This document shows positions 28,225 to 35,619 of a DNA stretch of 64,000 nt, in pieces. The translations under genes were made by a program, and so were the position numbers. The stretch covers positions 62,001 through 126,000 of the forward strand of contig NZ_JACJQO010000001.1 of assembly GCF_014696715.1 (NCBI RefSeq). The letters run 5' to 3'. The notes below the pieces were generated by a model. That model saw only the letters and a program-made list of their open reading frames with translations, made no database searches and was not told the DNA's origin. This DNA comes from Pseudanabaena sp. FACHB-2040. Lineage in GTDB: Bacteria; Cyanobacteriota; Cyanobacteriia; Phormidesmidales; Phormidesmidaceae. Position 1 is the stretch's first letter. Every line of letters begins with the position of its first letter.

Positions 28225-29445
28225 ATGGCCTTCCCTAAGAATAAAAGACCTTATCAGATCCTGGCAGTTGACGACCTACCCGATAACCTGGCTCTAGCGG
28301 AGGCTATCTTGGCCGATGAGGGCTATATCGTTCGCTGTGTAACCAGTGGTGCCGAGGCGCTCAACGTCATGCGACGCGAGCCCCCTGATCTGGTGTTGCT
28401 CGACGTGATGATGCCAGATATGGACGGTTACGAGGTGACCCGCCGCATTCGTCAGATGGAGGGGTCGCTACCGTACATTCCAGTCCTGCTAATTACCGCC
28501 GACCACCGCTCTAATGTGGTCAAAGGGTTAGACGCTGGGGCTGATGACTTCATCCGTAAACCCGTAGATATCGATGAACTGGTAGCCCGGGTGCGATCGC
28601 TCCTACGTCTCAAGCAGAGCATCGACGACCAGCACGAAATGCTGCGCCAGCGCGAAGACTTTGTCACCCGCCTAACCCACGATCTGCGGACGCCTCTAGT
28701 GGCAGCTAACCGCATGCTGCAGTTTTGTTTGGACGGGGCCTTTGGAGCCGCTTCCGACGATCTCAAAGCGGCTATGGTCAACCTGCTGCAGAACAACGAT
28801 AACCTGCTGCAGATGACCAACAATTTGCTGGAAGTCTATCGCCATGAGTCAGGTCACAAGACGCTGACTCTCATTACGTTTAACCTATGGGATTTGGCCC
28901 AAAAAGTGATCGCCGAGCTGCAGCCATTAGGCCAGGAACATGGCCTAAGCCTGGAAGTTGTCAGCCTCGATCAAGGCTCTGACGGTCAAGGCCGCAAGGA
29001 TTACCACGTGCAGGGTGACCAGCTAGAGCTGCGCCGGGTGCTGACTAACCTGATTGGCAATGCCATCAAATTCACAGAAGAGGGTGGCATCACGGTTTCG
29101 CTAAGCCATGAGCCTAATCCCACAGCTGAAGGCTCAGGGGCTGGGGCCAGAGTCAAACTCACGGTAGCCGACACAGGGCCTGGCATTACTCCAGAAGATT
29201 TACCCCATATCTTTGAATGGTTTAGAGCAGGCAGCCACCGTCGCTCGAATAGCGGGCTAGGGCTACACCTGTCTCGCCGGATCGTCGATATGCATGGTGG
29301 TTCTCTAACTGTGGCTTCACAGCACGGTCAGGGTAGTGTCTTTACGCTGCTGCTGCCGGCCACCCAACGAGCTCGAGTTACGTCTACAGGGGAGGAAGAA
29401 GAAGAGGAGGGAGAGCAGGTGCTGCAAGCCGGAGCCGCGCAGTAG
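28225..29445 (+). CDS. Response regulator-histidine kinase hybrid (REC-HisKA-HATPase)
   Basis: 406 aa with a receiver domain at the N-terminus. LAVDDLPDN is the acidic pocket, LLDVMMPDMDG carries the phospho-Asp (about 58), ITAD is the switch, and RKPVDIDEL the Lys. The kinase follows: HisKA with LTHDLRTPL (phospho-His about 153), then HATPase with NLIGNAIKF, DTGPGI and GLGLHLSRRIV. There is no membrane segment, so the protein is cytosolic. This order (REC before kinase) is common in cyanobacterial Hik proteins and suggests that another kinase feeds phosphate into it. The C-terminus ends in an acidic Glu-rich run. No partner gene is adjacent. Confidence 0.92.
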   Translation: MAFPKNKRPYQILAVDDLPDNLALAEAILADEGYIVRCVTSGAEALNVMRREPPDLVLLDVMMPDMDGYEVTRRIRQMEGSLPYIPVLLITADHRSNVVKGLDAGADDFIRKPVDIDELVARVRSLLRLKQSIDDQHEMLRQREDFVTRLTHDLRTPLVAANRMLQFCLDGAFGAASDDLKAAMVNLLQNNDNLLQMTNNLLEVYRHESGHKTLTLITFNLWDLAQKVIAELQPLGQEHGLSLEVVSLDQGSDGQGRKDYHVQGDQLELRRVLTNLIGNAIKFTEEGGITVSLSHEPNPTAEGSGAGARVKLTVADTGPGITPEDLPHIFEWFRAGSHRRSNSGLGLHLSRRIVDMHGGSLTVASQHGQGSVFTLLLPATQRARVTSTGEEEEEEGEQVLQAGAAQ

Positions 29446-29732
29446 AGCCTGACTCTAAACAGTCCTCTTAACATCCCACTCATGAGTCGCGGCAGGCATA
29501 ACCAGCCAGCCAGCGCAAATTGGGCTGAAAACGCTGATTTTTGGCAGTTTTGAACTACCCCTTAGATAGAGGCACCGCCAAAGACAGCATGCAAAGCTAA
29601 AAGCTATTGAGGTGGTTGCCCTGCGGTGGGTGAGGGCAGCAGGAAGAGATTTCTTTCACTGGTCACCGGCTTAACTACTGCCTTCTTTTAGAGCTATTCA
29701 GACACCCCTGGACGTTTAGAGATTGTTTCAGT

Positions 29733-30692
29733 ATGACCACTGTTCGTGTATCTAAGGACTCCGTACAGTCCTACCTCAAAGAAATCGGTCGCATCTCTAT
29801 GCTGACTCGTGAGGAAGAGATCAACCTGGGCAAGCAGGTGCAGCAGGCCGTCCAGCTAGAGGATGTAAAAGAATCCTTAGCTGAGACGCTGAATCGGGAA
29901 CCCAGCTTACAGGAATGGTCAGAGGCAGTTAACTTGCCGGTTGACGATTTGGAACGGATAGTCGGTCGCGGAGAAAGAGCCAAACGCCGCATGGTAGAAG
30001 GCAACTTGCGCTTAGTTGTCTCTATTGCAAAGAAGTACACCAAGCGCAATCTAGACCTGATGGACCTGGTGCAGGAAGGAACTATTGGCCTGCAGCGTGG
30101 CGTTGAGAAGTTTGACCCAACTAAGGGCTATCGCTTCTCCACTTATGCTTACTGGTGGATTCGTCAGGCGATTACGCGTGCGATCGCAGAAAAAAGCCGC
30201 ACTATCCGCCTACCCATTCACATCTTTGAAAAGCTCAACAAAATCAAGAAAGCCCAGCGTTCTCTAGCTCAAAAGCTAGGCCGCACGGCAACCCTGCGGG
30301 AAGTTGCAGACGAGTTAGATGTGCCTCTCAAACAGGTTCGCAGCTACTTGGATCAGTCTCAGCACCCCATGTCTCTCAACCTGCGCGTAGGCGATAAGCA
30401 CGACACCGAGTTTGGTGAACTGCTGGAAGATGCTCAAGACAATACTCCAGAGGAATTCGTTGCCCGCTCCACCCTGCAGCAAGACCTGTTTCAGCTCATG
30501 GATCGGCTAACGCCCCAACAGAAAGAAGTGTTGACCCTGCGATTTGGTCTAGAAACCGGTCATGGGCTGTCTCTTTCTAAAGTCGGCAAGCGTCTGAATG
30601 TAAGCCGAGAAAGAGTCCGCCAAATTGAGCGCGACGCCATCAAGAAACTGCGTCATGCTTCTGGTGAAATGCGCTCTTACCTGGCTATTTGA
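29733..30692 (+). CDS. Group 2 sigma-70 family RNA polymerase sigma factor
   Basis: 319 aa, lacking region 1.1. Regions: 1.2 ([20 protein letters not shown]), 2 ([57 protein letters not shown]), 3 ([20 protein letters not shown]) and 4 ([36 protein letters not shown]). Group 2 sigma factors are non-essential regulators in cyanobacteria, acting under stress, in darkness or on nutrient change. Sequence places it nearest the SigB/SigC/SigD/SigE set; I cannot assign the exact letter without a tree. It is followed by a perfect hairpin and sits near stress proteins. Confidence 0.93.
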   Translation: MTTVRVSKDSVQSYLKEIGRISMLTREEEINLGKQVQQAVQLEDVKESLAETLNREPSLQEWSEAVNLPVDDLERIVGRGERAKRRMVEGNLRLVVSIAKKYTKRNLDLMDLVQEGTIGLQRGVEKFDPTKGYRFSTYAYWWIRQAITRAIAEKSRTIRLPIHIFEKLNKIKKAQRSLAQKLGRTATLREVADELDVPLKQVRSYLDQSQHPMSLNLRVGDKHDTEFGELLEDAQDNTPEEFVARSTLQQDLFQLMDRLTPQQKEVLTLRFGLETGHGLSLSKVGKRLNVSRERVRQIERDAIKKLRHASGEMRSYLAI

Positions 30693-30725
30693 GTTGCCAA
30701 CTAACCCAGTTAAATACAGCCTGAT

Positions 30726-30757
30726 AAAGCTCTGCTGTTAGTAAACAGCAGAGCTTT
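30726..30757 (+). terminator. Hairpin after the sigma factor gene
   Basis: AAAGCTCTGCTGTT (30726-30739) pairs perfectly with AACAGCAGAGCTTT (30744-30757) across a 4-base loop. It lies 34 bases after the sigma stop. The stem ends in TTT followed by GTAATG, a modest T-tract. Confidence 0.65.
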
Positions 30758-30858
30758 GTAATGTAATAATGCAAAGTCTCAAAACTTGGTTGCAGACGCT
30801 CCCGGATGAGAGAAGGCATCTGCAGCGCAACATTTGTTACTCATTCCTAAACTTAGAA

Positions 30859-30886
30859 GCCCCCTGGCCTTGCAAGGCCAGGGGGC
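30859..30886 (-). terminator. GC-rich palindrome, likely terminator of the rhodanese gene
   Basis: A perfect 28-base palindrome (GCCCCCTGGCCTTG with its inverse) lies 32 bases past the minus-strand stop at 30918. On the minus strand it is followed by TTCTAAGTTT. Confidence 0.6.
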
Positions 30887-30917
30887 AGGTTCTAGTTCTC
30901 TAGTCACACAACAGTAT

Positions 30918-31349
30918 TTAGGCGTTGTAGCCTTCTACCGTGCCGTTGATAGTCTTCCAAGCATCTAAGTTGCCTTGGAGTTCAGCAATCCGAGTAAAGC
31001 CTGCCTGCCGCAGCATGTTAGCGGCTTGAGCAGTCTCTTCATCAGAGTTGCCATAGAGGTAGATATCTCGCTCATGCTCTAAGCTAGCGGAGATAGTTTC
31101 TACAAATTGCTCGTCCGCAGGCATGCACATAGCCCCTTTGATGTGCTCCTTGCCAAAGGTTTCGCGATCGCGGATATCAATAATCGTCAGAGCAGGCTCG
31201 CCCCAGTCTAGCCGCTTTTTCATTTCCCGAGGAGAAGCTTGTGGGCTGAAGGAAGGAGGATGAGGCAGAGGTGCAGTGATCGCCTTCTTAGCCCCGACGA
31301 CCTGGTCAGAAACGACTTTATTAAGCTGCTCAGAAGTTTCGTTACTCAT
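30918..31349 (-). CDS. Rhodanese-like domain protein lacking the catalytic cysteine
   Basis: 143 aa from ATG 31349 (MSNETSEQLNKVV); an upstream in-frame start at 31406 would add 19 residues. A rhodanese domain spans about 50-140, with LTIIDIRDRETFGKEHIKGA (CH2A-like motif), FVETI and GNLDAWKTI near the end. The active-site loop, normally YC-x-x-G-x-R, reads LYGNSDEET, so no Cys can carry the sulfane sulfur. Such inactive rhodaneses serve as binding or regulatory modules. There is no other Cys but one in AMCMP. It is divergent from the GSP17M-like gene at 31608. Confidence 0.82.
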   Translation of the reverse strand: MSNETSEQLNKVVSDQVVGAKKAITAPLPHPPSFSPQASPREMKKRLDWGEPALTIIDIRDRETFGKEHIKGAMCMPADEQFVETISASLEHERDIYLYGNSDEETAQAANMLRQAGFTRIAELQGNLDAWKTINGTVEGYNA

Positions 31350-31607
31350 ATTGTTAATCAAAAATTTGGTCGTATACAGGCTAACGACCTCAAGTGCCAA
31401 CCTCATCTGTCGTGAGAGTGAAGCTTATTCTGTCAGGAGAGAGCGGCTTAAACCTCCTTAAGATCAAGCTTTTGAGGGATGGGAACACTTCTATTCTCGT
31501 GTTGGATAGTAAAGACCCTTAATGAATGACTGTCTCCTGCTATTCAGATTTGAATGCGATGTTGAGTCGGTCTTATCACTTTACTTAAAGCAACTGTAGA
31601 GAAAACT

Positions 31608-32156
31608 ATGAAATGTTTAATTGCCGTCCTTCCTAACCGTGATCAGGCAGAAGCTGCTGCTAATGCCCTGCGGAGTTCTAAAGTATCTGACGATCACATG
31701 TCCATCATTGGCGAAGGCTTTGAAAGCGCAGAATCTTTAGGCGTTATCGAAGCTCCTGCTCAGGCCCGCATCCGCGCCCGTCAGATTTCTTACTGGGTGA
31801 TGTCGATTGGTTTTATTAGCGCTTTTGCTTTCAATTGGCTAAATGGTATTGAAATCATTCCCAATGCAGCTGGCATCATTAACCACACCCTGGCAGGGCT
31901 GCTAGGGGCCGGTGCAGGAGCTTTGATCTCAGCCATTGTCGGTGGCCCTCTGGGTTGGAACAACGGCGGCGACGCTCTGTCTCTGCGCAACCGTTTAGAG
32001 GCGGGCAAATATATCTTGTCAGTGCAGGGAGAGCCCGGACAGATGAAAGACGTTAGCCGTGCTCTGAAGCAGTTCAAACCTGAGAAAGTCCAGCTCTTTG
32101 AAGTCCCCGCAACAAAGCCTCAAGAGTGGACCAATCGACCCACTGCTTTCCAATAG
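31608..32156 (+). CDS. GSP17M-like small membrane protein (paralogue)
   Basis: 182 aa with the same architecture as the protein at 6090-6584. An N-terminal alpha-beta unit (CLIAVLPNRDQAEAAANAL) is followed by two hydrophobic helices (about 65-85 and 95-125, with LAGLLGAGAGALISAIVGGP), and a C-terminal soluble unit (YILSVQGEPGQMKDVSRAL). The general-stress-protein-17M relation is by layout and the N-terminal motif. It is next to other stress-type genes (rhodanese, cupin, USP). A strong terminator follows. Confidence 0.65.
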   Translation: MKCLIAVLPNRDQAEAAANALRSSKVSDDHMSIIGEGFESAESLGVIEAPAQARIRARQISYWVMSIGFISAFAFNWLNGIEIIPNAAGIINHTLAGLLGAGAGALISAIVGGPLGWNNGGDALSLRNRLEAGKYILSVQGEPGQMKDVSRALKQFKPEKVQLFEVPATKPQEWTNRPTAFQ

Positions 32157-32226
32157 ATCTCTTCCCAACAGATCACTTTTCCTGTGAAAGACTAGTAGAT
32201 TTCACAGCTAAACCAGATCTATTGAA

Positions 32227-32260
32227 AAAGGGGTGACGCTCCAGGCGTCACCCCTTTAGT
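32227..32260 (+). terminator. Terminator hairpin after the GSP17M-like paralogue
   Basis: AAAGGGGTGACGC (32227-32239) pairs with GCGTCACCCCTTT (32245-32257) around a 5-base loop, then AGTTATT. It lies between convergent genes and may act for both strands. Confidence 0.7.
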
Positions 32261-32341
32261 TATTGTCAGCAACCCATATAAATAAAACCGCTGGGAATTT
32301 CTGTCTCAGCGGCTATCAACGAAACGATTTGAGGTGCGTGC

Positions 32342-32548
32342 TTAAAGCATGTAGTCTGGATCGGTCCAGCAACGGGGCAGAGATTCACCTGAGGGGAAAA
32401 CCAGCTGACTCTTATCAAACTCCATCGGCGGCTGCTCCTCTTGGCCTTCCTGCTGGCGACCCTGTACAGAACTCTTTACAGGATCAAACAGGGGGGCAGG
32501 ATCAACCAGCTTAATTAGACTGTCAGACTTGGTATCTTTCATGAACAT
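32342..32548 (-). CDS. Small conserved cyanobacterial protein
   Basis: 68 aa, soluble. It contains EFDKSQLVFPSGESLPRCW followed by TDPDYML at the C-terminus. This F-P-S-G-E-x-L-P-x-C-W ending is familiar from short conserved cyanobacterial proteins, some of them annotated (probably wrongly) as acetyltransferase. It is preferred over the overlapping plus-strand frame (32263-32514), which has no family-like features. It follows the cupin gene on the same strand by 44 bases, likely one operon. Function unknown. Confidence 0.65.
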   Translation of the reverse strand: MFMKDTKSDSLIKLVDPAPLFDPVKSSVQGRQQEGQEEQPPMEFDKSQLVFPSGESLPRCWTDPDYML

Positions 32549-32591
32549 AGTGAAGCTCCTAAGGATTTCAAAAGGACTTTAGAATAGGGTC

Positions 32592-32933
32592 TTAAGCGGC
32601 ATCTCGGTCATGCACTCGGGCGGGCGGACTGGTCACTTCGATAGCGCTAAAAGTTTCCAAAATCCGATAGGTATGAGGTGCATCTTTAGGCACAACCCAC
32701 GAGTCACCAGATTCTAGAATGACCATTTGGTCCTGCAGGTGAAGTTCGGCCCGGCCTGCTAAGACATAGCCCACTGTTTCGTAAGGACGTTGAGTTGCGG
32801 GCTTTGCCTCTGAAGGCGCTTCTTCTTGCCAGAGGCGCATGGCTAAATTGATGCCCGAGGCAAGATAAACTTGTCCCATCTCTCCGTGGGGAGAAGTTGC
32901 CGAATTTACCTTTTTAACGCTGGTATCAGTCAT
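32592..32933 (-). CDS. Small cupin-domain protein
   Basis: 113 aa, one cupin domain. Motif 1 is degenerate (TVGYVLAGRAELHLQDQMVILESGD) and motif 2 is PKDAPHTYRILETFSAIEV. Some expected metal-binding His/Glu are present (Glu in ELHL, His in APHTY), but the canonical HxH of motif 1 is missing, so metal binding is doubtful. Small cupins of this kind act as storage, signalling or isomerase proteins. It is the first gene of a likely two-gene minus-strand operon with the 68-aa protein. Confidence 0.82.
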   Translation of the reverse strand: MTDTSVKKVNSATSPHGEMGQVYLASGINLAMRLWQEEAPSEAKPATQRPYETVGYVLAGRAELHLQDQMVILESGDSWVVPKDAPHTYRILETFSAIEVTSPPARVHDRDAA

Positions 32934-33311
32934 GAGTTTTGATTAGCCTTAACAACAAAAAACCTGCCAGTTCAGCAAGGAATCCCTGATTGGCAGCAAT
33001 CCTTGTGAGCTGACAGGCTCTGATTGGTGGGTGGATGTGGTTCTGGAGACATCTTGTCTTTAGGTTATCGAGCCCTCTCGTCAGAAACGTCTGTCGTCTG
33101 GTAGAAATGCTGAGCTTAGGGGGTTTAAGATTGCTCCCTTTTGATAGATAACGTTGAGCTACTTTCTTCGTTTAGCTGAAGGTAGAAATAAACCAATAGT
33201 TTTGCTGGCTTTTCGGTTGTCAAATTCATAAGTCAGAAAGTAGTCCAAATTCATTTGCGGCCGGGCCAGCCTAGCGTTTTAGGGTAAGTTTTTAAGTAGG
33301 TGGTAGTACAG
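32934..33311. promoter_or_regulatory. Divergent intergenic region with a long imperfect hairpin
   Basis: This is the shared region between the minus-strand cupin gene and the plus-strand small gene at 33312. Bases 32963-32981 and 33000-33017 form a roughly 17-pair stem (one mismatch, one G-U, one bulge) around an 18-base loop. It begins about 30 bases upstream of the cupin ATG, so on that strand it would lie in the leader or core promoter. It has no T-tract on either side. Confidence 0.4.
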
Positions 33312-33533
33312 ATGGCGAACCAAGAAAACCCGGATCAAATCCGTAAGGCCGCTGACGAAAAAGCGGTTGACCCACAGGACTTAGTCTCCAAAGGTGGTTA
33401 TCGCAAGCATCCTCGCGAAATTGTTGAGAACCCCGCTGTAACGCCTCAGATGTATGACGGGGTTGAGCCGTCGCGGGCAGGCGAGATTCGGGAAGACCGG
33501 GATGAGGATGGGGAAGACGTTAAGTACATTTAG
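33312..33533 (+). CDS. Small acidic hydrophilic protein, unknown
   Basis: 73 aa from ATG 33312. Highly charged, with no hydrophobic core; probably disordered (DQIRKAADEKAVDPQDL, GYRKHPREIVENPAVTPQMY, and an acidic tail with EIREDRDEDGEDVKY). Located 12 bases upstream of the universal stress protein gene and on the same strand, so probably co-transcribed. Possibly a stress-induced hydrophilin-like protein; this is only inference from composition. Confidence 0.6.
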   Translation: MANQENPDQIRKAADEKAVDPQDLVSKGGYRKHPREIVENPAVTPQMYDGVEPSRAGEIREDRDEDGEDVKYI

Positions 33534-33544
33534 CCGAGCGGATT

Positions 33545-34060
33545 ATGGCCTTTCAACGGATTTTGCTGGCGCTTGATCGCACTGACCAGGCTGAACCAGT
33601 TTTTGCCAAGGGGGTTGCGATCGCAGCTGCCCTTGATGCCTCCCTCAGACTGATGCACTGCGTTAGTGATGCCACTGCACTGCCTACTACTGGGCTGGGA
33701 GCGGGCGGGAGTTTACCAATGGGTGCTTGGTCCACTTTTGGAGGGGCTGGCCTAGGTTATGACCTGCAAATAGCGCAGCAGGGAGAGGACCAACTGCAGC
33801 GCAACCGCGATGTAGCCCAGCAGTGGCTTCAGTCTTTTTACCGGCGGGCAGCCGCAACGGGAATTACTGCGGTCGAGGCCGGCTGCACCGTGGGTGAGCC
33901 AAGTCGCTGCATTTGTAAGGTTGCAGCCGATTGGCCTGCCGACCTAATCGTCATGGGCCGGCATGGCCGTAGCGGTCTAGAGGAAGTCTTGATCGGCAGC
34001 ACCAGCAATTACGTGGTTCATCATGCGCCCTGTACGGTCATGGTGGTGCAGGTACCCTAG
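33545..34060 (+). CDS. Universal stress protein (UspA family)
   Basis: 171 aa, single USP domain. It starts with FQRILLALDRTDQAEPVF, the beta1 strand with the conserved Asp. The ATP-binding signature G-x2-G-x9-G-S/T is intact as MGRHGRSGLEEVLIGSTS near residues 137-155, and the C-terminal strand is CTVMVVQVP. The protein therefore belongs to the nucleotide-binding subgroup. A Gly-rich insert (about 55-75) between beta2 and the next helix is typical of cyanobacterial members. Likely co-transcribed with the small acidic protein before it. Confidence 0.9.
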   Translation: MAFQRILLALDRTDQAEPVFAKGVAIAAALDASLRLMHCVSDATALPTTGLGAGGSLPMGAWSTFGGAGLGYDLQIAQQGEDQLQRNRDVAQQWLQSFYRRAAATGITAVEAGCTVGEPSRCICKVAADWPADLIVMGRHGRSGLEEVLIGSTSNYVVHHAPCTVMVVQVP

Positions 34061-34176
34061 CGGCAACCCGATCTGTCGAGGGGCAGATTTCCCCTGCCCA
34101 ATTGGCCGTTGAAAAGCTAGTATTTCTTTAGAGATCCCTATGGGAAAGGTGCGCTTTATGCCTAGCCCGTTTAGTA

Positions 34177-34728
34177 TTGGGATCTAAAGTACTCAAGAGA
34201 TACCAAAGTAAACGCCGAATTCAAGAGGAACGTCTTATCGCTAGTAAACAAGAGCAACTCGTTAACCGCCAAATCAAATCACCCCAGGTGTTTTTGATCG
34301 ATCAAGAGAGCACCAATCACGGCCTGATAGACACGCGCGAAGCCCTGCAAATGGCTCAAGACAACCAGCTCGACTTGGTTGTCGTCTCTCAGGGGAAAGA
34401 TGCCCCAGTTGCCAAGATCATGGATTTCGGTAAGTTACTGTATCAGCAGAGCAAGCGCCAGAAGCAAAGTGCTCGCCCTTCCGTTAAAGAAGTTAAGTTT
34501 CGTCCCAATATTGGTGAGTCTGACTACCGGCTGCGGATTGACCGTGCCGTAGAGTGGCTAGGCAAGGGCGATTCAGTTAAGTTTTTAGTTCGGCTGCGAG
34601 GCCGGGAACACCAGCACCGCGATCGGGCTACCGAACTGCTAGAGCGGGTAGTGAATGATCTAAGTACTGCAGGCAAAGTGCAGTCCTTTGATCGGCGCTC
34701 GCTAACGCTACTTCTATCTCCTGCGTAA
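34177..34728 (+). CDS. infC: Translation initiation factor IF-3, divergent copy
   Basis: 183 aa from TTG 34177, the only usable start in this frame after the stop at 34129. Both domains are present: N-domain (LVNRQIKSPQVFLIDQESTN, GLIDTREALQMAQDNQLDLV, KDAPVAKIMDFGKLLYQQ) and C-domain (VKEVKFRPNIGESDYRLRI, FLVRLRGREHQHRDRATELL). It differs at many positions from the typical cyanobacterial IF-3, so it may be a second paralogue. An ATG at 34158 with a better ribosome site opens an 9-residue frame that ends at 34187. Removing one G of GGG 34179-34181 would fuse it to infC as MPSPFSIG-SKV. Rare starts are classical for infC, so TTG is not implausible. Confidence 0.85.
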   Translation: MGSKVLKRYQSKRRIQEERLIASKQEQLVNRQIKSPQVFLIDQESTNHGLIDTREALQMAQDNQLDLVVVSQGKDAPVAKIMDFGKLLYQQSKRQKQSARPSVKEVKFRPNIGESDYRLRIDRAVEWLGKGDSVKFLVRLRGREHQHRDRATELLERVVNDLSTAGKVQSFDRRSLTLLLSPA

Positions 34729-34809
34729 ATACGGGTTGCTCAAGCTTTAGCACCTCGTAGAGCGGGCACTATCTGCCTATCTTGGTTTTGCCTGTAGTCA
34801 CAATTCACT

Positions 34810-34838
34810 AGCCCCCAGAGGAGATTCCTCTGGGGGCT
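34810..34838 (+). terminator. Terminator of the IF-3 gene
   Basis: AGCCCCCAGAGGA (34810-34822) pairs perfectly with TCCTCTGGGGGCT (34826-34838) across a 3-base loop, then GGCTTTATG. About 80 bases after the infC stop. Confidence 0.65.
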
Positions 34839-35097
34839 GGCTTTATGAGGCAATACTTCGGCTGAGCTAGCTCACAACGTTTTCTTTGGTGCACCCAACT
34901 TCTACATCTGAAATGAAGACGCAGTTCAGTGTGCCTACCCCTGCAGAAAAGTTGTGGAGGAACTGGTGCCCTTTTGGTTTGAGGAGAGGTTGGCGGTTTT
35001 TGAATCAAGCTGCCAGAAACATTTTGAGCGTTCTGCCGTCTTAAGTTCTACGCCAGAAAGTCTACAGCACTCGTCAAGAGGTTTTCTAGTACACCTG

Positions 35098-35481
35098 ATG
35101 CGCCACATAACTCAACGCTTTTCCCCAGCTCTCCCCTGGTTTCTGCTAGCTGGAGCCTTTGTTTTCCTTGTGTATCAGATATCGCCCCTACGAGATCCCA
35201 CCTTTCAGCCCAATAGTGCCAATGCCGGAACGCTGATACCGTGGCTTCAGTTTATTCACGAGCGCGACTGGGTTTTTGGAGCAGGCGTGCTGGCAGCCAT
35301 CTTTGGGGCGAGGCTTACAGCTGCCGTGTATCATCGGCACCGCCCCGTGCGTCGACAGCGGGGGCTGCGGGGGCTGATGAGCCGCATTGATCTTTTCTCA
35401 GTAACCGTATGGCTCGTGCTTTCTGGAGCAATGTGGATGGTGTTTATGGCTTTATTGCTGAGTCAGTTGATCATTGATTAG
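35098..35481 (+). CDS. Small integral membrane protein, unknown
   Basis: 127 aa from ATG 35098 (MRHITQRFSPALPW); a GTG start at 34954 would add 48 polar residues with no clear homology. Three hydrophobic segments: FLLAGAFVFLVYQI, WVFGAGVLAAIFGARLTAAV and LFSVTVWLVLSGAMWMVFM. A basic loop HRHRPVRRQRGLRGLM lies between the last two. I do not recognise the family. It is convergent with the natural-product ABC exporter at 35620. Confidence 0.55.
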   Translation: MRHITQRFSPALPWFLLAGAFVFLVYQISPLRDPTFQPNSANAGTLIPWLQFIHERDWVFGAGVLAAIFGARLTAAVYHRHRPVRRQRGLRGLMSRIDLFSVTVWLVLSGAMWMVFMALLLSQLIID

Positions 35482-35619
35482 GGCAAAGGGCAGAGGACAG
35501 GGGAGTCTAGGTAAGCTGCGTGACTTCTCAAACAGCCCCTGAAGGGTTGGGATTCAAACAACATTTTCAAACCTCATAAATTCCTCGCTCCCCATCCATT
35601 CACCCATCTACCCCGACTC

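Noticed and set aside
32263-32514. Plus-strand frame opposite the 68-aa protein
   Set aside because: The minus-strand product carries a conserved cyanobacterial C-terminal motif; the plus-strand product has none and begins inside a terminator region.
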